A program made the translations under genes and the position numbers. Positions 1-7,063 of a DNA stretch of 49,069 nt are shown here, piece after piece. Each line of letters starts with the position of its first letter. Position 1 is the stretch's first letter. The notes below the pieces were generated by a model. It had not been told where the DNA came from. It worked only from the letters and a program-made list of their open reading frames with translations, and ran no database searches. The stretch lies in NCBI GenBank assembly GCA_964476185.1, contig CAYYZO010000021.1, positions 1 to 49,069 of the forward strand, in the 5' to 3' direction. Source of the DNA: DATNBU01 sp964476185 (GTDB lineage: Bacteria > Desulfobacterota > Binatia > UBA1149 > CAITLU01).

Positions 1-218
1 GACTCGTTGCCCGGCGCCGAGTCGCGGCAATTCCCTGTACTTTCGCCTAGGAACAGGGATTTCCGGAGCCAGGTCGGCGGAGAGCCCGACGCCGAGGACT
101 CCGCCCACCGCCATTTCATCTCCTGCAAACTCCCGGTTCGCCCGGCTGGCCGTCGGAATCCCCGCCTTGCGCCGGCATCCCCGCGAGCGTGCCCCGAAGG
201 CGCCGCCCCCGCCGCAAC
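1..218. other. Window-edge intergenic stretch with an inverted repeat
   Basis: I see no convincing gene here. A short inverted repeat is present: TCCCTGT at 32-38 and ACAGGGA at 53-59, separated by 14 nt. It lies downstream of the leftward PNPOx-like gene that ends at 219, so it could be part of a transcription terminator or the edge of a dispersed repeat. Nothing in the window decides between these. Confidence 0.3.
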
Positions 219-827
219 TCACGTCCCGCAACCGGCGAGCAGCCTCTCGAGTTCCGCCACGCGCTCCCGAAGCGGCCTCGTCGACCGCTCGACCTCCTCG
301 AGCGTGAAGCGCGGGGTGATGTGCTGCGGGCAGTTCCAGTCGAAGCCGGCGACCTTCACGACGATGGCGCGTTCGACGACCGCCTTGTAACCGGCAACGG
401 CGAGACGTGATTCCAGTCCGGCGTCTTCCCCTCGCGCGACGATGCTGGCGTGGCCGAACACCTTCAGCCGGCGACGATTCGCGTAGTCCATCAGGAACAG
501 GCAGACGCGCGCGTCGGAGCGAAGGTTCCCGACGGAAACGTACTGGCGGTTGCCGCGATAGTCGGCCCACGCGACCGTGCGCTCGTCGAGCACGCGCAGG
601 AAGCCCGTCGGCCCGCCGCGGAACTGCACGTACGGCCAGCCGGTCTCCCCGACGCTGGCAAGGTAGAACCCGTCGCGCGACGCGAGGAACTCCGTCTCCT
701 TCGGGGTGAGGTTGTCGTTCGTCGCCCCTTCGGCGGCAAAGCGGGCGTAGCTCTCGCGCGACCCGTGCGCCGACTGCTCGGCCTGCACGACGGGAGTGAA
801 TGCGATCTCCGCGAAACGGTTCGTCAT
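219..827 (-). CDS. Pyridoxamine 5'-phosphate oxidase-like flavoprotein
   Basis: Predicted 202-residue protein of the PNPOx-like split-barrel fold, which usually binds FMN (or F420) and reduces or oxidises small substrates in the cytoplasm. The central segment has the look of the family: a strand beginning FYLASVGETGWPYVQ, then a GGPTGFLRVLDERT loop, then RGNRQYVSVGNL and a DARVCLFLMDY strand. The ATG at 827 is chosen because GGAG lies about 10 nt upstream. An in-frame extension to 896 would add 23 residues of basic, low-quality sequence. It is the third gene of a leftward unit behind a VOC gene (105 nt gap) and a cysteine hydrolase, so it probably belongs to the sigma-54 transcript described at 2256. 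Substrate unknown. The fold is well supported and the function is inferred. Confidence 0.85.
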   Translation of the reverse strand: MTNRFAEIAFTPVVQAEQSAHGSRESYARFAAEGATNDNLTPKETEFLASRDGFYLASVGETGWPYVQFRGGPTGFLRVLDERTVAWADYRGNRQYVSVGNLRSDARVCLFLMDYANRRRLKVFGHASIVARGEDAGLESRLAVAGYKAVVERAIVVKVAGFDWNCPQHITPRFTLEEVERSTRPLRERVAELERLLAGCGT

Positions 828-852
828 CGGACTGTGCTCCTTGCGGCAGCGG

Positions 853-883
853 CGCCGCGGATCGAGGGCTTCGACCCGCGGCG
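853..883 (-). terminator. Imperfect hairpin between operon genes two and three
   Basis: CGCCGCGG at 853-860 pairs with CCGCGGCG at 876-883. Inside this, TCGA pairs with TCGA around a GGGCT loop, with one A/C mismatch between the two stems. There is no U-tract. It sits in the 105-nt gap before the PNPOx-like gene and could be a partial terminator, an RNA-processing site or a stabiliser that sets the relative output of the third gene. Function inferred only. Confidence 0.35.
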
Positions 884-932
884 GCGCCGCCGTCACCGGC
901 CGTGCTGCGGCCTTCCCGCGCTGCTTCGACGC

Positions 933-1343
933 TCAGGACCCGACGGCGATGAACTCGACGCGAACGCCTCCGGGTATCCGGACCATCATGTGACGGGTCG
1001 GCCCGCCGCCGAGCGGTTCCGGCGGGAACTCGATCGCGACGTCGTCGCGCCCGGCCAGGCGGGAACCGAGCGCCTCGAGCGAGGCGTGCCCGTCGAGCGC
1101 GATCGCGAGATGGTGAAGTCCGACGTTCCGGGCGCGATCGAACGGAACCGCGGCGGCGCCGGCCTTGGCCTGCCAGAGCGTCAGCAGCGTCGTTCCGTCC
1201 GTGAGGAAGACGGCCGGATAGTCGGCGACCTCGCCGCGTCGCTCGTAACCGAGGTCCTCGACGAAGAAGCGTTCGGTGGCGGCGATGTCCGGCACCGTGA
1301 GACCGACGTGGTGCACGCCGCGCGTGGAAATGGGGGTCGACAT
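933..1343 (-). CDS. VOC-family (glyoxalase/dioxygenase fold) protein
   Basis: A 136-residue, single-unit vicinal oxygen chelate protein. The two beta-alpha-beta-beta-beta halves are visible: the first opens at GVHHVGLTVPD and the second at NVGLHHLAIALDG. Candidate metal ligands are His12, His77 or His78, and Glu130 in the closing VRVEF strand, as in glyoxalase I and extradiol-type members. Such proteins bind a divalent metal and act on vicinal oxygen substrates or thiol adducts. The exact reaction cannot be read from the sequence. GGAGGA stands 8-13 nt upstream of the ATG. It is the middle gene of the leftward operon between the cysteine hydrolase (109 nt gap) and the PNPOx-like gene, and probably handles an intermediate of the same pathway. 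Confidence 0.88.
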   Translation of the reverse strand: MSTPISTRGVHHVGLTVPDIAATERFFVEDLGYERRGEVADYPAVFLTDGTTLLTLWQAKAGAAAVPFDRARNVGLHHLAIALDGHASLEALGSRLAGRDDVAIEFPPEPLGGGPTRHMMVRIPGGVRVEFIAVGS

Positions 1344-1452
1344 GGTTCGTCCTCCGGGTCGTCGTGAATCGACGGGTTGGGGGTAAGAGAAACCGGCCTC
1401 GCTGCGGCTGCGCCGCGAGCGGACCGCTTCGACGGGCCTCCGCCCGGCGCGG

Positions 1453-2193
1453 CTAGCGATGCGCGACGAGCTTCTGGATGGCTTCGTCGCAACTCCACAC
1501 GTCGCTGGCGATGAAACGGTAGTTCGTGATCGCGGCGTCGTAGCCGTCGAAGCCGGGGACCTGGGCGGCGGCCGTCGCGTCGGCGACCACGGCGACCTCG
1601 AACCCCTGCTCGACGAGCTCGCGCAGGTGCGACTCGACGCAGAGGTTGGCCGACATGCCGGCCAGGATCACCTGCTCGATGTGTCGCTTGCGCAGCTGCA
1701 GCACGAGGTCGTTCGACTGCGGGCCGTAGACCTTGTGCGGGCTGCACACGACGGTGCGGCGGTCCTGGATGAACGGCTTGTAGGCCTCGAGCCAGTCGGC
1801 CCCGGAGTTCGCGAAGCCGTTCGTGTCGAGCGGGCCCGGACGATCGAACATGTGGATGTCGTGCATCAGCCGCTCGGCCGCGCCTTCGAACGCCCAGCCG
1901 TGGTCGTGCGGGTAGTAGTAGTGGGGGCTGATGAACAGCGGGATGTCGTGGCCCTTGGCCGCGGCGAAAAGCTGGCCGAGATTCTCGACGGTGCGGTTCG
2001 CGGTGACGCTCCGGCCGACGACCGACCACGTGACGCCCTTCGGAGAGAGGAAGTCGACCTGGGGATCGGTGACGACGATGCCGACGTGCCCCCGGCGAAG
2101 CTTCATCCCGGGTCGGGGAACGGGCGCGTCGGCCTTTCGGCCGGTTCCGTAGGCGATCGTCGATGCGGCGGTGCTTGGGGTGTTCTGGTTCAT
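1453..2193 (-). CDS. Isochorismatase-family cysteine hydrolase
   Basis: Predicted 246-residue amidase-type cysteine hydrolase. The Asp-Lys-Cys triad of the family is intact: Asp43 in VTDPQVDF, Lys154 in SPHKVYG and Cys185 in GMSANLCVESHL. Relatives (nicotinamidase, N-carbamoylsarcosine amidase, biuret hydrolase, isochorismatase) cleave amide or vinyl-ether bonds. Here the substrate is unknown. The ATG at 2193 is preceded by AAGGAG, much better than an upstream in-frame ATG at 2271, which would start upstream of the sigma-54 promoter. It is the promoter-proximal gene of the operon and is divergent from the enhancer-binding regulator at 2390. The segment around residues 91-130, with HYYYPHDHGW and a RPGPLDTNGF loop, is longer than in minimal family members and probably shapes the active-site lid. 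Family certain, substrate unknown. Confidence 0.92.
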   Translation of the reverse strand: MNQNTPSTAASTIAYGTGRKADAPVPRPGMKLRRGHVGIVVTDPQVDFLSPKGVTWSVVGRSVTANRTVENLGQLFAAAKGHDIPLFISPHYYYPHDHGWAFEGAAERLMHDIHMFDRPGPLDTNGFANSGADWLEAYKPFIQDRRTVVCSPHKVYGPQSNDLVLQLRKRHIEQVILAGMSANLCVESHLRELVEQGFEVAVVADATAAAQVPGFDGYDAAITNYRFIASDVWSCDEAIQKLVAHR

Positions 2194-2255
2194 CGGGTTC
2201 TCCTTGGGCGGACGGTCGACTGCTGCCGGGTTCTCGTCTCGCCGCCCTTCCAAGG

Positions 2256-2270
2256 GCAACGACCGTGCCA
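2256..2270 (-). promoter_or_regulatory. Sigma-54 (RpoN) promoter, -24/-12
   Basis: Read on the minus strand the sequence is TGGCACGGTCGTTGC. This matches the TGGCAC-N5-TTGC consensus at every defined position, including the invariant GG at -24 and GC at -12. Transcription would begin near 2244-2246, giving a leader of about 50 nt with AAGGAG before the ATG at 2193. The three dyads at 2325-2376 lie about 80-130 bp upstream of that start, the usual place for enhancer sites of a sigma-54 activator. Confidence 0.85.
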
Positions 2271-2324
2271 ACGAGAGAAGCGCACAAGTCGCTGGAATCC
2301 CTCATCTCCCGCCAGAACCCGGAT

Positions 2325-2376
2325 CACGAAACTTCGTGGAACCACGAACTTCGTGACAGCGACCACGAAGTTCGTG
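2325..2376. promoter_or_regulatory. Three CACGAA-TTCGTG dyads, probable enhancer/operator sites
   Basis: Three near-identical inverted repeats occur in tandem: 2325-2338 (CACGAA, 2-nt centre, TTCGTG), 2343-2355 (1-nt centre) and 2364-2376 (1-nt centre). Their centres are 17.5 and 21 bp apart. They end 13 bp before the regulator's ATG at 2390, so a bound regulator could both activate the divergent operon and limit its own expression. Three tandem sites beside a GAF-AAA-Fis activator recall the arrangement known for NorR at norVW, but the half-site sequence here differs. Confidence 0.82.
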
Positions 2377-2389
2377 ATAGTCGAGGCGC

Positions 2390-4000
2390 ATGAATCTCGA
2401 CGGACTCTTCCCGGTGGCGCTGGCGGCGGCCGAAGCACGGGAGCCGGAAACGGTGCTCCAGACGATCGTCAAAGGACTCGCCGAGGACCTCGGTCTGGCG
2501 CTCGCGCGCATCTGGCTGGACGGGCCCGGCGACCAGTGCTCGACCTGCCCGATGCTGTCGGAATGTTCCGACCGGACCCGCTGCCTGCATCTCGTCGCCA
2601 GCGCCGGCAACCCGCGAACCGAGAGCCCGCGGCGATGGGCCCGCCTCGACGGTGACTTCCGTCGCATGCCGCGGAACGCCAGGCGCAAGGTCGGCCAGAT
2701 CGCGACCACCGGACAAGGCCTGCTCGTCGAACACATCGAGAAGGGCTCGACCTGGATCGCGCGCCCGGACTGGGCACGCGACGAGGAGATCCGCGGCTTC
2801 GCCGGGCATCCCCTCGTGTTCCGCGGCGAGGTGCTCGGCGTGCTGGCCGTGTTCTGTCGCGGCGCCATCGAGCGCGACGCGTTCGAACAGCTGCGCGCGT
2901 TCGCGGCCCAGGCGGCCGTCGCGATCGCGAACGCACGCGCGTTCGCCGAGGTCGAGCGCCTGCGCAGCCAGCTCGAGCTCGAGCGCGACTATCTTCGCGA
3001 CGAGGTCCGCGCCGCCCGCGCGAGCGGTGACATCATCGGCCGCAGTCCGGCCTTCCTCCGCGCGCTCGACCAGATCGCGCTCGTGGCTCCGACCGAGGCC
3101 AACGTGCTGCTGCTCGGGGAATCGGGGACGGGCAAGGAGCTGGCGGCCCAGGCAATCCACGAGAAGAGCGCGCGCGCCGAGCGTCCCCTGGTGCGGGTGA
3201 ACTGCGCCGCCGTTCCGCGCGAACTGTTCGAGAGCGAGTTCTTCGGCCACGCGCGCGGAGCGTTCACCGGCGCGGTTCGCGACCGCGTGGGACGCTTCGA
3301 GCTTGCCGACGGCGGCACGCTGTTCCTCGACGAAGTCGGCGAGATCCCGCTGGAGCTGCAGGGCAAGCTCCTGCGGGTCCTGCAGGAGGGGACGTTCGAA
3401 CGGGTCGGCGAAGACCGGACCCGACGCGTCGACGTGCGCGTGGTGGCTGCCACGAACCGCGATCTCCCGCGAGAGATCGAGGCGCGGACGTTCCGCGAGG
3501 ACCTCTACTATCGCCTCGCGGTGTTCCCGATCCAGCTGCCGCCCCTGCGCGAACGCCGCGAGGACATCGGCCTTCTCGCCGCGCGCTTCCTCGCGCAGGC
3601 CTGCCAGAAGCTCGGGAAGCGCTCGCCCCGCCTCACGCCCGGCGACGTCCAGGCGCTCGAACGATACGACTGGCCGGGCAACGTCCGGGAGCTTGCCAGC
3701 GCCGTCGAGCGCGCCGTGATCCTGTCGCACGGTCCACGCCTCGTCTTCGATGCGCTCGTGCCGCGCGCCGGCCGCGGGGCCTCGCCGCGCGTCGCACCCC
3801 GCGCCGAAGTACCCGAGCGCACGGGCACCGGGTTCGAGAGCGCCGCGGAGCGACGGCGGCGTGATCGCCAGGTCATCGAGGACGCGCTGGCCAGCAGCGG
3901 CGGCAAGATCTACGGCGCGGGCGGCGCCGCGGAACTCCTCGGCATTCCCGCGACGACGCTCGCCTCGCGCATGAAGGTGCTCGGGATCCGGCGGCGCTAG
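2390..4000 (+). CDS. Sigma-54-dependent enhancer-binding regulator (GAF, AAA+, Fis-type HTH)
   Basis: A 536-residue NorR/FhlA-like activator. An N-terminal GAF sensor covers about residues 10-185. It carries a Cys cluster at Cys50, Cys53, Cys59 and Cys65 (C-x2-C-x5-C-x5-C) that could hold metal or sense redox. The AAA+ domain has Walker A GESGTGKE (243-250), the sigma-54-contacting GAFTGA loop (290-295) and Walker B TLFLDEVGE (310-318). A Fis-like helix-turn-helix closes the protein (about 490-536), with a GAAELLGIPATTLASRMK recognition region. All elements needed to activate RpoN polymerase are present. It is divergent from the cysteine-hydrolase operon and adjoins three matching dyads and a sigma-54 promoter, so that operon is its likely target. 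The ribosome site is weak (GAGG). The signal sensed is unknown. Confidence 0.95.
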   Translation: MNLDGLFPVALAAAEAREPETVLQTIVKGLAEDLGLALARIWLDGPGDQCSTCPMLSECSDRTRCLHLVASAGNPRTESPRRWARLDGDFRRMPRNARRKVGQIATTGQGLLVEHIEKGSTWIARPDWARDEEIRGFAGHPLVFRGEVLGVLAVFCRGAIERDAFEQLRAFAAQAAVAIANARAFAEVERLRSQLELERDYLRDEVRAARASGDIIGRSPAFLRALDQIALVAPTEANVLLLGESGTGKELAAQAIHEKSARAERPLVRVNCAAVPRELFESEFFGHARGAFTGAVRDRVGRFELADGGTLFLDEVGEIPLELQGKLLRVLQEGTFERVGEDRTRRVDVRVVAATNRDLPREIEARTFREDLYYRLAVFPIQLPPLRERREDIGLLAARFLAQACQKLGKRSPRLTPGDVQALERYDWPGNVRELASAVERAVILSHGPRLVFDALVPRAGRGASPRVAPRAEVPERTGTGFESAAERRRRDRQVIEDALASSGGKIYGAGGAAELLGIPATTLASRMKVLGIRRR

Positions 4001-4018
4001 CCGTCGCGCCGCGGCAAC

Positions 4019-4037
4019 GCCCGCTCCGCAAGCGGGC
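4019..4037. terminator. Hairpin between convergent genes
   Basis: GCCCGCT at 4019-4025 and AGCGGGC at 4031-4037 form a perfect 7-bp stem with a CCGCA loop, 19 nt after the regulator's stop codon. There is no U-tract. It may end transcription from both sides. Confidence 0.45.
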
Positions 4038-4109
4038 ACCGGCCGCCGGAACCGCGCGATCCCGACACGGGAGTCGCGAGGTCAGCACCCGAAGTCCCGA
4101 TCCGGGCCG

Positions 4110-4622
4110 CTACAGTTGCTGCCAGGTATGATCCGGGTTGCAGTTGCTGTAGCTGAGCGTGACGTTGATCTCGAGGTACGGGTCGTAACAGAGGATCTTG
4201 ACGATGCAGCACTGCGAGAGATCGAAGCACTCGACGCCCTTTGCGCGACACGACTTGTAGCCCGTCGGTTCGCCGCCGAGCGTCTCACCCTTGGTGAGGG
4301 CCCACGTCGTGGCTTCGACGAGGTCCTTCACCTCCGGCCCGTCGCCCTCGGACCAGCAGGCGCCGCCGGCCTCCAGCTTGCCCCACTTCGCGTCCAGCTT
4401 TTCCTCGCACTTCGTGGACTGCGCGGCGTACTTCTCCGAATCGCCGTTGAGAACCAGCGACTTCTCGGCTTTCAGGAGGCAAGCCGCGTACTTCCCGGCG
4501 GCGTCGGTCTTCCCGGCGCCGCATTTCGCCTCCGGGGCCGGCGCAGCCGACGCCGACGCGACGAGCGAGCCCAGAAGCGCGAACGTGAGGAACGTCATCG
4601 AAACCGCTGCTCTCGAAACCAT
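4110..4622 (-). CDS. Secreted cysteine-rich protein of unknown function
   Basis: Predicted 170-residue exported protein. The N-terminus is a clear signal peptide ending near ASASAAPAP (about residue 28). The mature part begins KCGAGKTDAAGKYAACLL and is rich in Ala, Lys, Glu and Cys, with ten or so cysteines including a CC pair in LSQCCIVK. That suggests a helical, disulfide-linked periplasmic or extracellular domain. The AKC-AGKYA-CL-KAEK pattern resembles a Cys-spaced helical repeat common in proteins of uncultured deltaproteobacterial and Binatota genomes (impression from memory). The ATG at 4622 is favoured by GGAGG 6-10 nt upstream. A 9-bp inverted repeat lies 36 nt upstream. No function can be assigned. 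Confidence 0.75.
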   Translation of the reverse strand: MVSRAAVSMTFLTFALLGSLVASASAAPAPEAKCGAGKTDAAGKYAACLLKAEKSLVLNGDSEKYAAQSTKCEEKLDAKWGKLEAGGACWSEGDGPEVKDLVEATTWALTKGETLGGEPTGYKSCRAKGVECFDLSQCCIVKILCYDPYLEINVTLSYSNCNPDHTWQQL

Positions 4623-4657
4623 GTTGTCCTCCCGACTTGGCCAGTGTGGACGTTGGG

Positions 4658-4695
4658 GGCTTTCCGCCACCGGATACGACGGGCGTCGGAAAGCC
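4658..4695. repeat. 9-bp inverted repeat upstream of the secreted protein gene
   Basis: GGCTTTCCG at 4658-4666 is repeated as its exact complement CGGAAAGCC at 4687-4695, with a 20-nt spacer. It lies 36-73 nt upstream of the ATG at 4622 on the minus strand, inside or just above the expected promoter/leader. It could be an operator for a dimeric regulator or a leader hairpin. Confidence 0.45.
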
Positions 4696-4907
4696 GACCG
4701 ACGCCAGGCCGCTTGTGGCGCTGCCGCCCGCTTCGAGTCAAGGCGCGCGAGCACGCGACGGCGGAGTGGAACCGCACCGGGCGGTCGCCTTGGCGTTCCA
4801 TCGCCCCCGCGAGGTCGATCGCGAACGACGCCGCATCCGCCTCCTGGCAACCGCGGCCTCGGTTCCCGCCGCGGCACGGGCGGGGACCGACGCGCCGGCC
4901 GACAGGC

Positions 4908-5393
4908 TCACCGCCCGTCGCTGCAGACCTTCTTCGGGTTCATCGCGTGGACGCGCGTGAGCTCGACCTCGAACTCGACGACCTTGCGCTCCCGCCCGCT
5001 CTGCGACGGACGCGCTGGACGCAGGCTTCCGGGCAGCTCCCGCGCGCGGCCGTACAGGATCGCGACGGCGCCGTCGGCGTTCCAGGTCGTGAACGACACG
5101 CGGGCGTTGCCGGCGAGGTCGCGGCGGCGCACGGCGTCCTCGTACACGAGCACGCGAAGCGACGCGCCGTGCAGCTCGGCGTGCACCGGCGCGCTGTGCG
5201 GATGCCCGCCCCTTCCTACCGTCGTCATCGAGACGAGCCGGATGCCGCGCCAGAACTCGAACAACTCCGCCGCGTTCATCCGGCGCGGCGCATACCCGAC
5301 CGAATCGGCAAGCGCCGGGCCAGCGGCCGCGGCGCTCGCCGCGAGCAGGGCTTCGAGGGCCGCGAGCGTCGCTTCGGTCTCGACGGTCTTCAT
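4908..5393 (-). CDS. Pyridoxamine 5'-phosphate oxidase-related flavoprotein
   Basis: A 161-residue protein with a short helical N-terminus (about 1-35) followed by a PNPOx-like split barrel. Diagnostic segments are RLVSMTTVGRGGHPHSAPVHAEL (about 52-75), a LRVLVYEDAVRRRDL strand-loop and a NARVSFTTWNADGAVAILYGRARE segment. Family members bind FMN, F420 or haem. The cofactor here cannot be told from sequence. It is read leftward, 49 nt downstream of the ferritin-like gene that starts at 5904, so the two may be co-transcribed. It is not closely alike to the other PNPOx-type protein at 219-827 and is probably not a recent duplicate. Confidence 0.82.
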   Translation of the reverse strand: MKTVETEATLAALEALLAASAAAAGPALADSVGYAPRRMNAAELFEFWRGIRLVSMTTVGRGGHPHSAPVHAELHGASLRVLVYEDAVRRRDLAGNARVSFTTWNADGAVAILYGRARELPGSLRPARPSQSGRERKVVEFEVELTRVHAMNPKKVCSDGR

Positions 5394-5442
5394 GCGGCAA
5401 TCAGCAGGAATGGCACGAACGGCAGGGACGGCACGAGGGATC

Positions 5443-5904
5443 TCACAGGTTCTCGAGATAGACGGCGCTGGCCGCCTCGAGCTCGGCGCACTTCAGGAAC
5501 ACCGCCTTCGTCGCTTCGTCGGGTTCGGCCGCGGCGAGGTTCTTCCAGAGCAGCTCGCCCGCGCGCTCGGCCGCTGCCTGCAGCAGGTACTGCTCCTCGA
5601 TGCTGCGTCCGTTGGACGACTCGGCCACCTCGCGAAAGAGGCCCTGCATCAGCGCGCCGGAATCGTCGGGCTGCTCCAACTCGGCGTCGAAATTCCGGCG
5701 GATGGTGGCCGCGATGTCATCCTCGCGTTCCGCGCACGCACGCAGGCCACGAGCGAGGTCCTCGCGCCCGGCCCCGGCGGCCCACTCGCGGTATCTCGAG
5801 GCCGCCGCGCTCTCGAGCATCGCCGCGAGGTACAGCAGCTGTCCGCGCGGACGGCCTTCGAACAACGGCCGGATGCGGGCTACGAACGTTTCCGGGTTCT
5901 TCAC
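5443..5904 (-). CDS. All-helical ferritin-like protein, function unknown
   Basis: A 153-residue protein that looks wholly alpha-helical and soluble, with no signal peptide. Acidic and histidine-poor helices (RLLYLAAMLESAAASRYREW, RACAEREDDIAATIRRNFD, RSIEEQYLLQAAAERAGELLW) recall the four-helix ferritin/rubrerythrin-like fold. I cannot point to a full set of di-iron ligands: candidate glutamates are in helices 1-3 but the His residues of ExxH motifs are missing. It may be a non-metal helical bundle. It lies upstream of the PNPOx-related gene and is divergent from the SDR gene. The assignment to a fold is tentative. Confidence 0.6.
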   Translation of the reverse strand: MKNPETFVARIRPLFEGRPRGQLLYLAAMLESAAASRYREWAAGAGREDLARGLRACAEREDDIAATIRRNFDAELEQPDDSGALMQGLFREVAESSNGRSIEEQYLLQAAAERAGELLWKNLAAAEPDEATKAVFLKCAELEAASAVYLENL

Positions 5905-6105
5905 CTGTCCCCCCCGCAGCGGCTGATAGCACCTCGACCCTCCTCATGCAGCCCGCGGCGGTGCGCCCGGCCGGTCCGCGCCCCTCGCGCCGCCAGCCGG
6001 CACACGCGGCGCTCGCCACCGCGGCCCGTACCGGGAATAACCGGCCTGCTCTGTCCCGGCCGCCGGGCGGCCCAATTCCGCGGAAGAGCGCAAAGGAAAC
6101 AGACC

Positions 6106-6885
6106 ATGCCCCGAATGAACCTTGCAGGCAGCTCCTCGATCGTCACCGGCGGCGCGTCCGGCATCGGCGAGGGCTGCGCCCTCCAGCTCGCGGCGGCCGG
6201 CTCGAAGGTCGTCGTCGCCGACCTCAACGCCGAAAAGGGCGAGGCCGTCGCGTCGAAGATCGGCGGCGTCTACGTCAAGTGCGACGTGACGAGCATCGAA
6301 GACGCCGACGCCGCCATCGCCGCGGCCGGCAAGCTCGGCCCGCTGCGCGCCGTCGTCAACTCGGCCGGCCTCGGCTGGGCCGGCCGCACCGTCGACCGCG
6401 GCGGCAACCCGTTCGACCTCGAGCGCTTCGAGTTCGTGATCAAGGTGAACCTGATCGGCACGTTCAACATGCTGAGCCGCGCGGCGGCGGCGATGTCGAA
6501 GACCGAGCCGCTCGACGCGGACGGCGCGCGCGGCGCGATCGTGAACCTCGCGTCGGTGGCCGCGTTCGACGGCCAGATCGGCCAGTGCGCGTACTCCGCG
6601 TCCAAGGGCGGCGTCGTCGGCATGACGCTGCCGATCGCTCGCGACCTCGCGGCGCTCGGCATCCGCGTGAACACCGTGGCGCCGGGCCTGATCGACACGC
6701 CGATCTACGGCGTCGGCGAGGCCAGCGAAGCGTTCAAGGCGAAGCTCGGCGAGTCGGTGCTGTTCCCGCGCCGCCTCGGCAGTGCCGAGGAACTCGCGTT
6801 CATGGTGATGGAGTGCATCACGAACCCGTACATGAACGCGCAGACGGTACGCCTCGACGGCGGCATCCGCATGCCCCCGAAGTAA
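6106..6885 (+). CDS. SDR-family NAD-dependent dehydrogenase, 3-hydroxyacyl-CoA type
   Basis: A 259-residue classical short-chain dehydrogenase. Cofactor motif GGASGIG is at 15-21, with Asp39 after the second strand favouring NAD over NADP. NSAG is at 86-89, and the catalytic Ser150, Tyr163 and Lys167 (YSASKGG) are in place. The insert around 93-110 and the phrase RGAIVNLASVAAFDGQIGQ resemble 3-hydroxyacyl-CoA or 3-hydroxy-2-methylbutyryl-CoA dehydrogenases (HSD17B10-like), which oxidise a beta-hydroxy group in fatty-acid or isoleucine breakdown. The start is the ATG at 6106 behind AAAGGAA (6092-6098). The frame stays open far upstream but without coding character. A strong hairpin follows at 6972. 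Substrate class is inferred. Confidence 0.93.
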   Translation: MPRMNLAGSSSIVTGGASGIGEGCALQLAAAGSKVVVADLNAEKGEAVASKIGGVYVKCDVTSIEDADAAIAAAGKLGPLRAVVNSAGLGWAGRTVDRGGNPFDLERFEFVIKVNLIGTFNMLSRAAAAMSKTEPLDADGARGAIVNLASVAAFDGQIGQCAYSASKGGVVGMTLPIARDLAALGIRVNTVAPGLIDTPIYGVGEASEAFKAKLGESVLFPRRLGSAEELAFMVMECITNPYMNAQTVRLDGGIRMPPK

Positions 6886-6971
6886 GGCGACGCCGCCTGA
6901 TGTCCCGTTCCGGGAGGCAAGGCGACATCGTCTCTTCGGCGCGACGCGACGACGTGCGCCGCGCGCCTTTC

Positions 6972-7008
6972 GCGCACTCCCGCCGCATCCGCCGCGGCGG
7001 GAGTGCGC
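6972..7008. terminator. Perfect 15-bp hairpin between convergent genes
   Basis: The arms 6972-6986 and 6994-7008 are exact reverse complements (GCGCACTCCCGCCGC and its complement) around a 7-nt loop. It lies 87 nt past the SDR stop and 55 nt past the stop of the opposing thioredoxin-like gene. There is no U-tract on either strand. Most likely it is a bidirectional terminator. Confidence 0.75.
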
Positions 7009-7063
7009 CGATGGCCTCCCTGTCCGACGAGCGCCTGCGGGGTACGGATCCCCGCGCAACAGG

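Noticed and set aside
5411..5425. TGGCACG resembling a sigma-54 -24 element
   Set aside because: No TTGC at the -12 spacing, and it is on the plus strand between two leftward genes.
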